From positions 422,701-486,700 of the forward strand of contig NZ_JANQBK010000004.1 of the NCBI RefSeq assembly GCF_025370105.1: 64,000 nucleotides of DNA, read 5' to 3'. A program made the translations under genes and the position numbers. The stretch's first letter is position 1; every line of letters starts with the position of its first letter. Shown here piece by piece: positions 25,880 through 34,826 of this stretch. The notes below the pieces were generated by a model, which was given only the letters and a program-made list of their open reading frames with translations, ran no database searches and was not told the DNA's origin. Origin of the DNA: Sphingomonas hylomeconis (GTDB taxonomy: Bacteria; Pseudomonadota; Alphaproteobacteria; Sphingomonadales; Sphingomonadaceae).

Positions 25880-26394
25880 GGCGCGGCCTGGGCATGTTGC
25901 TCGCGCTCGTCGGCGCTGCAGCGGCACTGCCGGCGCAGGGCGAGACGCTGGGCGACAGCGCTGCCTGCCGTAACGGCGGTCCGGCAATCCGCGTCGAGAT
26001 CATCGGGCTCAAGGACCGCAGCGGCGGGCTCAAGCTCGAACTCTATCCGGCGACCGAGGCGGATTTCCTCAAAGACGACCGCGATCTGATTCGCCAGGGC
26101 AAGTTCTTCCGGCGGCTCCGCGTCGCCACGCCGTCGGATGGCCCGGTGTCGATCTGTATGAGCGTGCCGCAGCCGGGACGTTACGCCCTGCTGTTCACGC
26201 ATGATCGCGACGGCAAGAACAAGTTCAATTTCTGGGCCGATGGCGCTGGGTTTCCCAGCAACACCAAGCTCGGGCGGGCCAAGCCGAAGCTGGCCCAGGC
26301 GATCATCACCGTTCCCCGCGGCGTTGCGACGACGCGGATCCGCGCGCAATATCTGCGCGGGCTTGGCGGCTTCGCGCCGCTCAAGGACGGTTGA
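25876..26394 (+). CDS. DUF2141 domain secreted protein
   Basis: 172 aa. It has a signal peptide (GLGMLLALVGAAAALPAQG) and then a DUF2141 beta domain: IRVEIIGLKDRSGGLKLELYPATEADFL, PGRYALLFTHDRDGKNKFNFW and GFPSNTKLG. DUF2141 proteins are small periplasmic or outer-membrane-associated proteins of unknown role, frequent in sphingomonads. GTG at 25876 overlaps the upstream stop; an internal ATG at 25894 also leaves a plausible signal peptide. A glycosyltransferase gene follows 5 bases later, so the three form one operon. Confidence 0.85.
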   Translation: MRRGLGMLLALVGAAAALPAQGETLGDSAACRNGGPAIRVEIIGLKDRSGGLKLELYPATEADFLKDDRDLIRQGKFFRRLRVATPSDGPVSICMSVPQPGRYALLFTHDRDGKNKFNFWADGAGFPSNTKLGRAKPKLAQAIITVPRGVATTRIRAQYLRGLGGFAPLKDG

Positions 26395-26399
26395 GGCCG

Positions 26400-27593
26400 A
26401 TGCGCATCGTCGACGTCAACGAATTCTATTCGCCGACCGGCGGCGGCGTGCGCACCTATATCGATCGCAAGATGGGGCTGATGGCGGATCTCGGCCATGA
26501 ACTGATCGTCATCGCGGCGGGGCGCGAGGACCGGATCGAGGAGCGGCCGGGCGGCGGGCGGATCATCTACGTCAAGGCATCGCGCCTGCCGTTCGATCAG
26601 AATTACGGCCTGTTCTGGGATGCTGCGCCGATCGTGACGCTGCTTGATGAACTGCGCCCCGATCTGGTCGAGACCTCGTCGCCGTGGCGCCCGGCCTGGA
26701 TCGTCGGGCAATGGCAGCCCAAGGCCGGGCATGACGTGGCGCGCGTGTTCTTCATGCACAACGACAATGTCGCGGCCTATGCGCTGCGCTGGTTCGAGGG
26801 GCTCGCGCCGCAACAGCGGATCGAGCGCGCGTTCGCCTGGTACAGCCGCTATATGAGCCGCTTCCTCGACAATTTCGATTCCGTCGTCACCAACGGCCCG
26901 GCGCTGGAGAAACGGCTGCGCGCGCGCGGCGTGCGGATCGACGTGGCGATGCCGCTGGGCATCGAGCGCGGCCATTTCTCGCCCGATTTCCGCGACGAGA
27001 AATTGCGCGCCGCCTTGCTCGCGCAATGCGATCTGCCGCCCGAGGGGCATTTGCTGCTCGGCCTGGGGCGGCATCATCCCGAAAAACGCTGGGATCTCGT
27101 CGCCGATGCGGTGACGCAGGCGGGGACCCGGATCCCGGTCGGCATGATCCTGCTCGGCACCGGCGTCGACAGCCGGCGGATCGAGAAGCGCATCGCCGGA
27201 TCGCCGCATATCCGGATGTTCTCGCCGGTCTATGATCGCGAGCGGCTGGCGCGGATCATGGCGAGCTGCGACGCGCTGATCCATGGCAGCGAGGCGGAGC
27301 CGTTCGGGCTGGTCGCGTCGGAGGCGATGGCTGCCGGCCTGCCGCTGATCGCGCCGGACAGCGGCGGGTGCGCCGAAATCGTCGATCCGCTGTCGTCGGA
27401 AGTCTATGCTGCGCGCGACACCAATGCCTGCGCCGCGGCGATCCAGCGATTGTTCGCGCGCGATCAGACGATGCTGCGCCGCGCCGCGCGCGTCGCGGCG
27501 GACCGGGTGCGCAGCGATCGCGAGCATACCGAGGATCTGATGACCTATTATACCGGGCTGGTCGCCGCCAAGCGCGCGCGCGTAGCGGCCTAG
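26400..27593 (+). CDS. Glycosyltransferase family 4-type protein
   Basis: 397 aa GT-B enzyme. The start MRIVDVNEFYSPTGGGVRTYI is a typical acceptor-domain loop. The donor site appears as LLLGLGRHHPEKRWDLV and HGSEAEPFGLVASEAMAAGLPLIAPDSGG, with the EX7E motif (E...FGLVASE) intact. It probably uses a nucleotide sugar to build a surface polysaccharide or glycolipid. ATG at 26400 is chosen over a TTG at 26391 that overlaps the preceding stop. Its TAG overlaps the TAG of the convergent gene in a CTAG. Confidence 0.9.
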   Translation: MRIVDVNEFYSPTGGGVRTYIDRKMGLMADLGHELIVIAAGREDRIEERPGGGRIIYVKASRLPFDQNYGLFWDAAPIVTLLDELRPDLVETSSPWRPAWIVGQWQPKAGHDVARVFFMHNDNVAAYALRWFEGLAPQQRIERAFAWYSRYMSRFLDNFDSVVTNGPALEKRLRARGVRIDVAMPLGIERGHFSPDFRDEKLRAALLAQCDLPPEGHLLLGLGRHHPEKRWDLVADAVTQAGTRIPVGMILLGTGVDSRRIEKRIAGSPHIRMFSPVYDRERLARIMASCDALIHGSEAEPFGLVASEAMAAGLPLIAPDSGGCAEIVDPLSSEVYAARDTNACAAAIQRLFARDQTMLRRAARVAADRVRSDREHTEDLMTYYTGLVAAKRARVAA

Positions 27594-29047
27594 CGCGCCG
27601 GTACGTAGAGCCGGAAGCGGCCGCCGGCGACCGCTTGGCGGCGCCAGCCGTGGCGCAGCGCCCAGCGCTCCAGCACCTCGTCGAGCTCGGCATCGCCGCT
27701 GGTCCACGGCCCTTCGCCGCCGGTGAGGATCGCGGCCGGTGGACGCGCGAAGGCGATCCCGAGCGTGTCCTGCGCCGCGACGTGCACGATCGCTTCGTCG
27801 CTGGGCGACAGCAGGGCGTGGCTGCGGAAATAGAACGGCCCGGCGGCGAACCGCGCATCGGGGAGGCGGCCCGTGGCGGGCAGGAATTGCGGCGCCAGCG
27901 TCGCGACCGGGCCGGTCACCCCGGCGCGGTCCAGCGCGGTGCGGATCGCGCCGCCGTGGCGCAGCGCATCGGTCATCGGTATGCCAGGCCGCGCGCGGAT
28001 CACCGCCTCGAGCGACGGTGCGAGCCCGGCGCAGACGAAGACGACCAGCGCGATGCGCGTCCGCCGGCCGGGTGGCGCGACCTGCCAGCCGATCGCCAGC
28101 CGCACGAACAGCATCGGTAAGAGGGGGAGCAGATATTGCCGCCAGGTCGGCGTGGGCAGCAGCGCCGCGGCCACGGCGCCCCACAGCATCCAGTCGATCG
28201 CCCGCCCGCCGCGCGCGCGCCAGCGGAAGCGGCTGGCCAGCGCCAGGCACAGCAGTGCTGGCCCCAGCGCGAGGAACTTGAGCGTGTCGAGCGGCTTGGC
28301 CCACCAACTGAGCTTCCATGCCTTGCCTGCCGCGCGGTAATATTCGGCCGGTGCGCGCGCAGGGAAATCGATCGTGCCGAAATAGAAACCGTCCGGCGCG
28401 CTGGCGTAGCAGGCGAGCACCCCGGCGACGATCGGCAGCGTGCCCAGCACGACAAAGGCCGGGCGGTGGCGGCGATCGCGCAGTGCATACAGGCCGTAGG
28501 CCAGCGCCGGCAGCGCGTAGGAAATCTTCGCCGCCGCCGCCGCCGCCAGCAACAGGCCGGCGAGCACAGCGCTTCGCTTCGTGCCACGATCATTGCCGGC
28601 ACGAACCACCAGCGGCAACGCGGCGGCAAGCAGCGCGACCGGCAGCGCGTCGTTGCGCGCGGTGCCGATACTGAACAGCAGGATATCGCAGCAGGCGAAC
28701 AGCGCGCTGGCGAGCAACGCCGGGCGCGACCCCGCGCCGCCGGCGCGCGCTGCACGATACACGCAGGTTACGGCGAGCGCGCCGAGCAAGGCATTGAGCA
28801 GGCGCAGCGCGGGCCAGGCGAGCGTGCCGGCCAGCGCCGCGATCGGCGCGAACAGGAACGGCTGGAGCGGCGTCTGCAGATAGGCGAAATCGCGGTACGG
28901 CAACTGCCCGTGCGCGGTCAGCACCGCGGCGGCGACATATTGGCTTTCGTCGTGATCGAGCGGCCGGATCAGCGCGAGCGCGATCAGCACCAGCACAAGC
29001 AGCACCAGGCAGAGCAGCGGCAGGCGGGCGGAGCGGGGACGGGCCAT
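27590..29047 (-). CDS. Membrane glycosyltransferase, GT-C type (ArnT/PMT-like)
   Basis: 485 aa with about 11 transmembrane helices. The first periplasmic loop contains RPLDHDESQYVAAA, the Asp-Glu motif that marks lipid-linked-sugar GT-C enzymes such as ArnT and PMT-family members. LPYRDFAYLQTPLQPFLFAP and IGTARNDALPVALL follow. The enzyme probably transfers a sugar from a polyprenyl phosphate donor in the periplasm. ATG at 29047 is preferred to a GTG at 29053. It is convergent with the previous glycosyltransferase and divergent from phoD. Confidence 0.85.
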   Translation of the reverse strand: MARPRSARLPLLCLVLLVLVLIALALIRPLDHDESQYVAAAVLTAHGQLPYRDFAYLQTPLQPFLFAPIAALAGTLAWPALRLLNALLGALAVTCVYRAARAGGAGSRPALLASALFACCDILLFSIGTARNDALPVALLAAALPLVVRAGNDRGTKRSAVLAGLLLAAAAAAKISYALPALAYGLYALRDRRHRPAFVVLGTLPIVAGVLACYASAPDGFYFGTIDFPARAPAEYYRAAGKAWKLSWWAKPLDTLKFLALGPALLCLALASRFRWRARGGRAIDWMLWGAVAAALLPTPTWRQYLLPLLPMLFVRLAIGWQVAPPGRRTRIALVVFVCAGLAPSLEAVIRARPGIPMTDALRHGGAIRTALDRAGVTGPVATLAPQFLPATGRLPDARFAAGPFYFRSHALLSPSDEAIVHVAAQDTLGIAFARPPAAILTGGEGPWTSGDAELDEVLERWALRHGWRRQAVAGGRFRLYVPAR

Positions 29048-29186
29048 GCGCACCCCTTGCCGGGCGGCGGCAGGCGAAGTCGAGGATTTTGTCGCCGCGC
29101 CGGCTTGCCATTTCTTGCAGCGAGCGCACCATTGTCACGCGGACGCCACACAAGCGGCGCAACCGGCAGCCATCAGGAGAAATGCC

Positions 29187-30812
29187 GTGGAATTCACCGT
29201 CGATCGCCGTTCGTTGCTGCTCACCGGCACGCTGGGGCTGGGCGCGTTCGCGCTACCCGGCTTCGCGCAGAGCCTGACCGTCGCCGGCGCGCGCGGCTTT
29301 ACCCATGCGGTGGCGAGCGGCGAGCCGGCGAGCGATTCGATGCTGCTGTGGACGCGCTACGTGCCGGCCAATGGCGGCGCGGTCGAGCTCAAGGTCGAAT
29401 TGTCAGAAAAGCCCGATTTCGCGAAGATCGCCGGCGGCGGCGTGCAGATCACCGGCCCGTGGCGCGATCATACTGCCAAGATCACCGTCGCCGGGCTGAA
29501 GCCCGGCACCGCCTATCATTTCCGCTTCATCGCGCCCGACGGCACGATCTCGCCGATCGGCCGCACCAAGACGCTGCCGGAAGGCCGCACCGACAGTTTC
29601 CGCGCGGCGATCTTCTCCTGCTCCAACCTCGCCTTCGGCTATTTCAACGCCTATGCCCATGCCGTGGCGCGCGACGATCTCGATCTCGCGATCCATCTCG
29701 GCGATTATTTCTACGAATATAAGCCCGGCGCCTATCCGTCGCTGGCCGACACGGTCGGCGGGCGCCTGCCGCTGCCGGCAAGCGAGATCCTGCACCTTGC
29801 CGATTATCGCCTGCGCTATGCCAGCTACCGCGCCGATCCTGACCTGCAGGCGCTGCACGCCAAGCTGCCGATGGTGGCGCAATGGGACGATCACGAATCC
29901 GCCAATGACAGCTGGGAAGGCGGCGCCGAGAACCACCAGGCCGACGAAGGCGACTGGGCTGCGCGCAAGGCGGCGGCGATCCAGGCGTTCCGCGAATGGA
30001 TGCCGGTCTCCGACGAGCCGTGGAAGGCCTATGACATCGGTGGCTTGGCGACATTGTTCCGCACCGAGACGCGGCTGCTCGCGCGCACCGAACAGCCGGA
30101 CATCGCCCCTTTGTTCAGGGAAAAGGACCCGATGGCGGCGATCGTCGCCTTCCGCGACGGGGCCTATATGGATCCCGGCGCGACGATGATGGGCTCGCAG
30201 CAGGAAGTGTGGCTCGATCATGCGCTGCGCGCATCGGTCAAGGCCGGGCAGAAATGGCAGGTGGTCGGCTTCGGCACGATCATGGGCAAGACCAGCACGC
30301 CGGCCGAAGCCGGCGGCTGGATCGCCGCCGATGCGCCGAAGCGCGTCCAGGACTATGTGAAGGGCGGGCTGATGGCCGCGAAGGCCGGGTTGCCCAACAA
30401 TCTCGACGGCTGGGGCGGCTATCCCGCGGCGCGCGCGCGCTTCCTCAAAGGCGCGCAGGCCGCCAACAGCAATCTCGTCGTCATCTCCGGCGACAGCCAT
30501 AACGCCTGGGCCTACGATCTGGGGCAGGACGGGCGCGCGGCGGGCGTCGAATTCGCCGGCCATGCCGTCACCTCGGGCGGCTATGAAAGCGCGCTGGTCG
30601 CCGACCCCAAGGTGGTCGCCGCCGGGCTGGTGCGCGCCAATCCGGAGCTCAAATGGTGCGATACGTCGCGCCGCGGCTATATGGCGCTGACACTGACGCC
30701 GGAGTGGGTGACCAACGAGTGGATCATGGTCGACAGCGTCAAGACGAAGTCGGCGCGCGGAACGGTCGGGCATACGGCGACGGTAACGCGCGGTCGGAAC
30801 GTCATGGTGTGA
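29187..30812 (+). CDS. phoD: Alkaline phosphatase D family phosphodiesterase/phosphatase
   Basis: 541 aa. A twin-arginine signal DRRSLLLTGTLGLGAFALPGFA directs folded export. A PhoD N-terminal domain (FTHAVASGEPASDSMLLWTRY) precedes the metallophosphatase domain with metal-binding blocks HLGDYFYEY, QWDDHESANDSW and SGDSHNAWAYDL. Such enzymes hydrolyse phosphoesters or phosphodiesters using Fe/Ca or Ca. The start is GTG at 29187, with AGGAGA 6 bases upstream; an ATG nearby is out of frame. No Pho box was recognised upstream. A palindromic element starts right after the stop. Confidence 0.92.
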   Translation: MEFTVDRRSLLLTGTLGLGAFALPGFAQSLTVAGARGFTHAVASGEPASDSMLLWTRYVPANGGAVELKVELSEKPDFAKIAGGGVQITGPWRDHTAKITVAGLKPGTAYHFRFIAPDGTISPIGRTKTLPEGRTDSFRAAIFSCSNLAFGYFNAYAHAVARDDLDLAIHLGDYFYEYKPGAYPSLADTVGGRLPLPASEILHLADYRLRYASYRADPDLQALHAKLPMVAQWDDHESANDSWEGGAENHQADEGDWAARKAAAIQAFREWMPVSDEPWKAYDIGGLATLFRTETRLLARTEQPDIAPLFREKDPMAAIVAFRDGAYMDPGATMMGSQQEVWLDHALRASVKAGQKWQVVGFGTIMGKTSTPAEAGGWIAADAPKRVQDYVKGGLMAAKAGLPNNLDGWGGYPAARARFLKGAQAANSNLVVISGDSHNAWAYDLGQDGRAAGVEFAGHAVTSGGYESALVADPKVVAAGLVRANPELKWCDTSRRGYMALTLTPEWVTNEWIMVDSVKTKSARGTVGHTATVTRGRNVMV

Positions 30813-30816
30813 TCAT

Positions 30817-30953
30817 TCCTCCCCGGCACGGGGAGGGGGACCGCGAAGCGGTGGAGGGGGTGGGCCGGCAACGCAACGGTCGTGTTGCCGGCCCACCCCC
30901 TCCACCATTCGGCTGAAGGAGCCGAACGGTCCCCCTCCCCGTGCCGGGGAGGA
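30817..30953. repeat. Palindromic element, family 2, between convergent phoD and ubiG
   Basis: Perfect 27-base arms (30817-30843, 30927-30953; tcctccccggcacggggagg... and its complement) enclose a second inverted pair, GGTGGAGGGGGTGGGCCGGC / GCCGGCCCACCCCCTCCACC. The ubiG stop codon begins at the base after the right arm and the phoD stop ends 4 bases before the left arm. The placement suits a bidirectional transcription end. Confidence 0.9.
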
Positions 30954-31751
30954 CTAAGCCCGCACCGCCGTCACGAAATAATCCAGCTTGGTATCGTCGC
31001 TCAGCACGAAACCCTTCGAAACCGAAAAGCCCAGCCCGCGCGTATCGATCACGCGCAGGCCCGCCGCCTCGATCAGCCCGGTCAGTTCCTGCGGTGCCAG
31101 GAACCTGTCCCAATCGTGCGTGCCGCGCGGAATGCCGCCGAGCCGCTCGCCGACCCCGATCAGTGCCAGCCGCGACAGCGCGGTGCGGTTCGGCGTGGAG
31201 AGTATCAGCAGTCCGCCGGGCGCGATCGCGCCGGCCAGACCGCGCACGAAGCCGGCGGGATCGCTGACATGCTCGATCACCTCGAGCGAGGTGACCAGAT
31301 CGAACGTCTCGCCGCCGAGATCCTCGACGCTGCCCGCGCGATAGTCGATCGTCAGTCCGCTCTCCGTTGCATGGACCTGCGCTGCGGCGATATTCTCCGG
31401 TGCCGCATCCAGCCCGGTCACGCGCGCGCCGAGCCGAGCCAGCGGCTCGCACAACAACCCGGCACCGCAACCGACATCCAGCACGGTCTTGCCGGCGAGC
31501 GGCGTGAACCCCGCCTCATCGCCGTGCCAATGCGCGTCGATCCGTTCGCGCAGATAGTGGAGCCGCGCCGGATTCAGCTTGTGCAGCATGGCCGACGAGC
31601 CTTTGGGATCCCACCAGGCGGCCGCCATGGCGCCGAAATGCGCCGCCTCGCGCGCGTCGATGGTGGTTGGGATGGCGGTTGGGATTGTGCTCGAAATCGC
31701 ATTCGCGCTTTCGGAGACGTCAGTCGGCGTGGGTTCGCTTGCACTTATCAT
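30954..31751 (-). CDS. ubiG: Bifunctional ubiquinone O-methyltransferase
   Basis: 265 aa. UbiG performs two SAM-dependent O-methylations in ubiquinone synthesis. After a variable N-terminal 30 residues, the family start AREAAHFGAMAAAWWDPKGSSAMLHKLNPARL is visible, then the SAM loop VLDVGCGAGLL, VTGLDAAPENI, SLEVIEHVSDP and the C-terminal HDWDRFLAPQELTGLIEAAG. The final GLGFSVSKGFVLSDDT is also typical. It diverges from lysC with a 51-base gap and ends at the palindromic element. Confidence 0.95.
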   Translation of the reverse strand: MISASEPTPTDVSESANAISSTIPTAIPTTIDAREAAHFGAMAAAWWDPKGSSAMLHKLNPARLHYLRERIDAHWHGDEAGFTPLAGKTVLDVGCGAGLLCEPLARLGARVTGLDAAPENIAAAQVHATESGLTIDYRAGSVEDLGGETFDLVTSLEVIEHVSDPAGFVRGLAGAIAPGGLLILSTPNRTALSRLALIGVGERLGGIPRGTHDWDRFLAPQELTGLIEAAGLRVIDTRGLGFSVSKGFVLSDDTKLDYFVTAVRA

Positions 31752-31802
31752 GCGGCGTTTCTATCAGCACGGCCTCCAGGCCAAAAGGACATAACCGCAG
31801 CC

Positions 31803-33074
31803 ATGGCGCGTATCGTGATGAAATTCGGCGGCACTTCGATGGCGGGCACGGAACGCATCCGTATCGTCGCCGCGCGTGTGAAGCGTGAAGTGGAGGCGGG
31901 CAACCAGGTCGCGGTGGTCGTTTCGGCGATGGCCGGCGAGACCGATCGGCTGGTCAATTTCTGCCGCGAGGCGAGCTCGCTCTACGATCCGCGCGAATAT
32001 GACGTGGTCGTCTCGGCCGGCGAGCAGATCACCAGCGGGCTGCTGGCGATCGCGCTGCAGGCGGTGGGCCTCAAGGCGCGCAGCTGGATGGGCTGGCAGC
32101 TGCCGATCCGCACCTCGGATGGCCATGCCTCGGCGCGGATCGGCGAGATCGACACGACCGGGCTGGTCGCCTCGCTCGAGCGCGGCGAGGTCGCGGTGAT
32201 TCCCGGTTTCCAGGGCGTCGCGAGCGGCGAGCGCGTGACCACGCTGGGGCGCGGCGGATCGGACACGTCGGCGGTAGCGATGGCGGCGGCGATGAAGGCC
32301 GATCGCTGCGACATCTATACCGATGTCGACGGCGTCTACACCACCGACCCCAGGATCGTTCCGCGCGCGCGGAAACTGAAGCGCGTGACCTATGAGGAAA
32401 TGCTGGAACTCGCGAGCGTCGGCGCGAAGGTGCTGCAGACGCGGTCGGTCGGGCTCGCCATGAAGGAAAAGGTCCGCGTGCAGGTGCTGTCGTCGTTCGT
32501 CGACGAGGCGGCGCCGCTCGGCCATGCCGAACCAGGCACGTTGATCGTGAGCGAAGAGGATTTGGGTGATATGGAACGGCAATTGATCACGGGCATCGCC
32601 CACGACAAGAACGAAGCGAAGATCACGCTGACCAACGTGCCGGACAAGCCCGGCGCGGTGGCGGCGATCTTCGAGCCGCTTGCCGAGGCGAATATCAACG
32701 TCGACATGATCATCCAGAATATCGCCCATCTGAAGGGGCAGGCAGCGCCCTCGACCGACGTTACCTTCACCGTGCCGGGCGCCGATCTGGCGCGCTCGCT
32801 CGACGTGCTGGGCAAGGCGCAAGGCGCGATCGGCTATGTCGAACTGGTGCACGACACGCGCGTGGCGAAGATCTCGGTGGTGGGCGTGGGCATGAAGAGC
32901 CATGCCGGCGTCGCCTCGACCATGTTTAAGACGCTAGGCGAGCGCGGGATCAACATCCTCGCCATCACCACGTCGGAGATCAAGGTCAGCGTGCTGATCG
33001 AGGAGGATTATACCGAGCTGGCGGTCCGCGTGCTGCACACCGCCTATGGGCTGGATGCCGAGGACGCCGCCTAG
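31803..33074 (+). CDS. lysC: Aspartate kinase
   Basis: 423 aa monofunctional kinase. It phosphorylates aspartate, the first step towards Lys, Met and Thr; thrC is also in this window. The catalytic start IVMKFGGTSMAG, the GRGGSDTSAVAMAAA loop and DVDGVYTTDPRIVP are classical. Two ACT domains follow (TLTNVPDKPGAVAAIFEPLA and ISVVGVGMKSHAGVASTMF), the sites of feedback control by lysine and threonine. ATG at 31803 gives the conventional N-terminus. No lysine riboswitch is apparent in the 51-base leader. Confidence 0.96.
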   Translation: MARIVMKFGGTSMAGTERIRIVAARVKREVEAGNQVAVVVSAMAGETDRLVNFCREASSLYDPREYDVVVSAGEQITSGLLAIALQAVGLKARSWMGWQLPIRTSDGHASARIGEIDTTGLVASLERGEVAVIPGFQGVASGERVTTLGRGGSDTSAVAMAAAMKADRCDIYTDVDGVYTTDPRIVPRARKLKRVTYEEMLELASVGAKVLQTRSVGLAMKEKVRVQVLSSFVDEAAPLGHAEPGTLIVSEEDLGDMERQLITGIAHDKNEAKITLTNVPDKPGAVAAIFEPLAEANINVDMIIQNIAHLKGQAAPSTDVTFTVPGADLARSLDVLGKAQGAIGYVELVHDTRVAKISVVGVGMKSHAGVASTMFKTLGERGINILAITTSEIKVSVLIEEDYTELAVRVLHTAYGLDAEDAA

Positions 33075-33076
33075 CC

Positions 33077-33442
33077 TCAGTGGAGCGTGGCCTGCCCGGC
33101 AAAGGCCGCGCTCACCGTCTTGAGCAGCACATCGGCCGATACCGGCTTGGTCAGCAGCGTGCCCTGCTCGACATAGCGCTCGCAGCGTTCGGGATAACCG
33201 GTGATGAAGATCACCGGGATCTTGCCGTGCGCGGCGACGATCAGGTTGATCGCCGATATGCCCGAGCCCTGCGGCAGCTTGATATCCGACAGGATCAGGC
33301 TCGGGCGCTTCTGCCGCGCCGATTCGACCGCCTCGTTCTGCGTGCTGACGATCGAAATCGAGGACGCGCCGGCCAGCGTTGCGATATCCTTCAGGTATTG
33401 CTGGAACAGGAACATGTCTTCGATAATCAGCACGTGCCGCAC
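33077..33442 (-). CDS. Single-domain response regulator (CheY-like)
   Basis: 121 aa, receiver domain only. Acidic pocket E8-D9, phosphoacceptor D53 in LILSDIKLPQGSG, the Thr switch in FITGYPE and the conserved Lys in LTKPVSADVL are all present. There is no output domain, so it must act by protein contact or as a phosphorelay shuttle. No histidine kinase is nearby, making it an orphan. The gene is convergent with lysC, two bases from its stop, and faces a 276-base non-coding gap upstream. Confidence 0.9.
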   Translation of the reverse strand: MRHVLIIEDMFLFQQYLKDIATLAGASSISIVSTQNEAVESARQKRPSLILSDIKLPQGSGISAINLIVAAHGKIPVIFITGYPERCERYVEQGTLLTKPVSADVLLKTVSAAFAGQATLH

Positions 33443-33718
33443 GATGGTACCTCACTAGGAAGGTGGCCCTCTAACAGCAATCAATCGCCAATGTTCCGCA
33501 ATCTGGCCAATCGAACATAGATCAACATAATAAAACGCCGGCCGCTGTCCCCAAAAGGACAGTATCGGTCTGTCGCGTTCCATCCGATCGCCGGTTGCGC
33601 GTTTGAAGACGGCGGCGGCGGTGTCGGCGCGGCGGTGTCGGGACGGCGGGCACGCCACCGTGGCACGGCGCGGGGAAGCATGTTCCCGTATGCGCGGAAT
33701 TGGGTTAGGCGTCCGGCC

Positions 33719-34750
33719 ATGAACCAATCTGTCTCGATCGGCGCCGAGCGCCTGGAGCGCCGCATGGCGCGTGGTGCGGCCTTTCTCGGCGCGGAGGTGG
33801 CGATCCTGTGCGGCGCGATGTCATGGGTCAGCGAGCGCAATCTCGTCGCCGCCATGTCCAATGCCGGCGGCTTCGGCCTGATCGCCTGCGGCGCGATGAC
33901 GCCGGACCTGCTCGACCGCGAGATCGCCGCGACCAAGGCGCTGACCGACAAGCCGTTCGGCGTGAACCTGATCACCATGCATCCGGCGCTGTTCGAGCTG
34001 ATCGAAGTCTGCAACCGCCACGCGGTCGGCCATGTCGTGCTTGCCGGCGGGCTGCCGCCGACCGGCAGCATCGATGCGATCAAGCAGAACGGCGCCAAGC
34101 TGATCTGCTTCGCGCCCGCGCTGAGCCTGGCCAAGAAGCTGATCCGCTCGGGCGTCGATGCGCTGGTCGTCGAGGGCATGGAGGCGGGCGGGCATATCGG
34201 CCCGGTTTCGACCTCGGTGCTGGCGCAGGAAATCCTGCCCGACGTGGCGGACAAGGTGCCAGTGTTCGTCGCCGGCGGGATCGGCCGCGGCGAGGCGATC
34301 GCCGCCTATCTCGATATGGGCGCGGCCGGCGTGCAACTCGGCACGCGCTTCGTCTGCGCGACCGAGAGCATCGCGCATGCCAATTTCAAGAAGGCGTTCA
34401 TTCGCGCCTCGGCACGCGATGCCACCGCCAGCGTGCAGATCGACCCGCGCCTGCCGGTGATCCCGGTGCGTGCGCTCAAGAATGCCGGCGGCGACCTGTT
34501 CACCGCCAAGCAGCGCGAGGTCGCGCAACTGCTCGACGAGGGCAAGGTGGCGATGGGCGAGGCGCAGCTGCAGATCGAGCATTATTGGGCCGGCGCGCTG
34601 CGCCGCGCGGTGATCGACGGCGATGTCGAGCATGGCAGCCTGATGGCCGGCCAGTCGGTCGGCATGGTGACGAAGGAAGAGCCGCTGGCTGAGATCCTCG
34701 CCACGTTGATGGCCGAAGCCGCCCACGCGCTGGAGAAGCGCGCGGCCTGA
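33719..34750 (+). CDS. NAD(P)H-dependent flavin oxidoreductase / nitronate monooxygenase family
   Basis: 343 aa FMN TIM barrel of the 2-nitropropane dioxygenase family. The N-terminal GAMSWVSERNLVAAMSNAGGFGLIACG and the FMN phosphate sites VVEGMEAGGHIGP and VFVAGGIGRGEAIAAYLDMGAAGVQLGTRF are visible. Members oxidise nitronates or reduce flavin/enoyl compounds; the H in EAGGHIGP matches the conserved His of the family. ATG at 33719. No genes of an obvious pathway flank it, so the substrate is unknown. Confidence 0.87.
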   Translation: MNQSVSIGAERLERRMARGAAFLGAEVAILCGAMSWVSERNLVAAMSNAGGFGLIACGAMTPDLLDREIAATKALTDKPFGVNLITMHPALFELIEVCNRHAVGHVVLAGGLPPTGSIDAIKQNGAKLICFAPALSLAKKLIRSGVDALVVEGMEAGGHIGPVSTSVLAQEILPDVADKVPVFVAGGIGRGEAIAAYLDMGAAGVQLGTRFVCATESIAHANFKKAFIRASARDATASVQIDPRLPVIPVRALKNAGGDLFTAKQREVAQLLDEGKVAMGEAQLQIEHYWAGALRRAVIDGDVEHGSLMAGQSVGMVTKEEPLAEILATLMAEAAHALEKRAA

Positions 34751-34826
34751 CGGCGGCCGGGTTTACGCGATCTTAACCGTCTTTGCGCGATGACGGGGCA
34801 GTGCCGGGGGGCGCTGGAGATCGATC

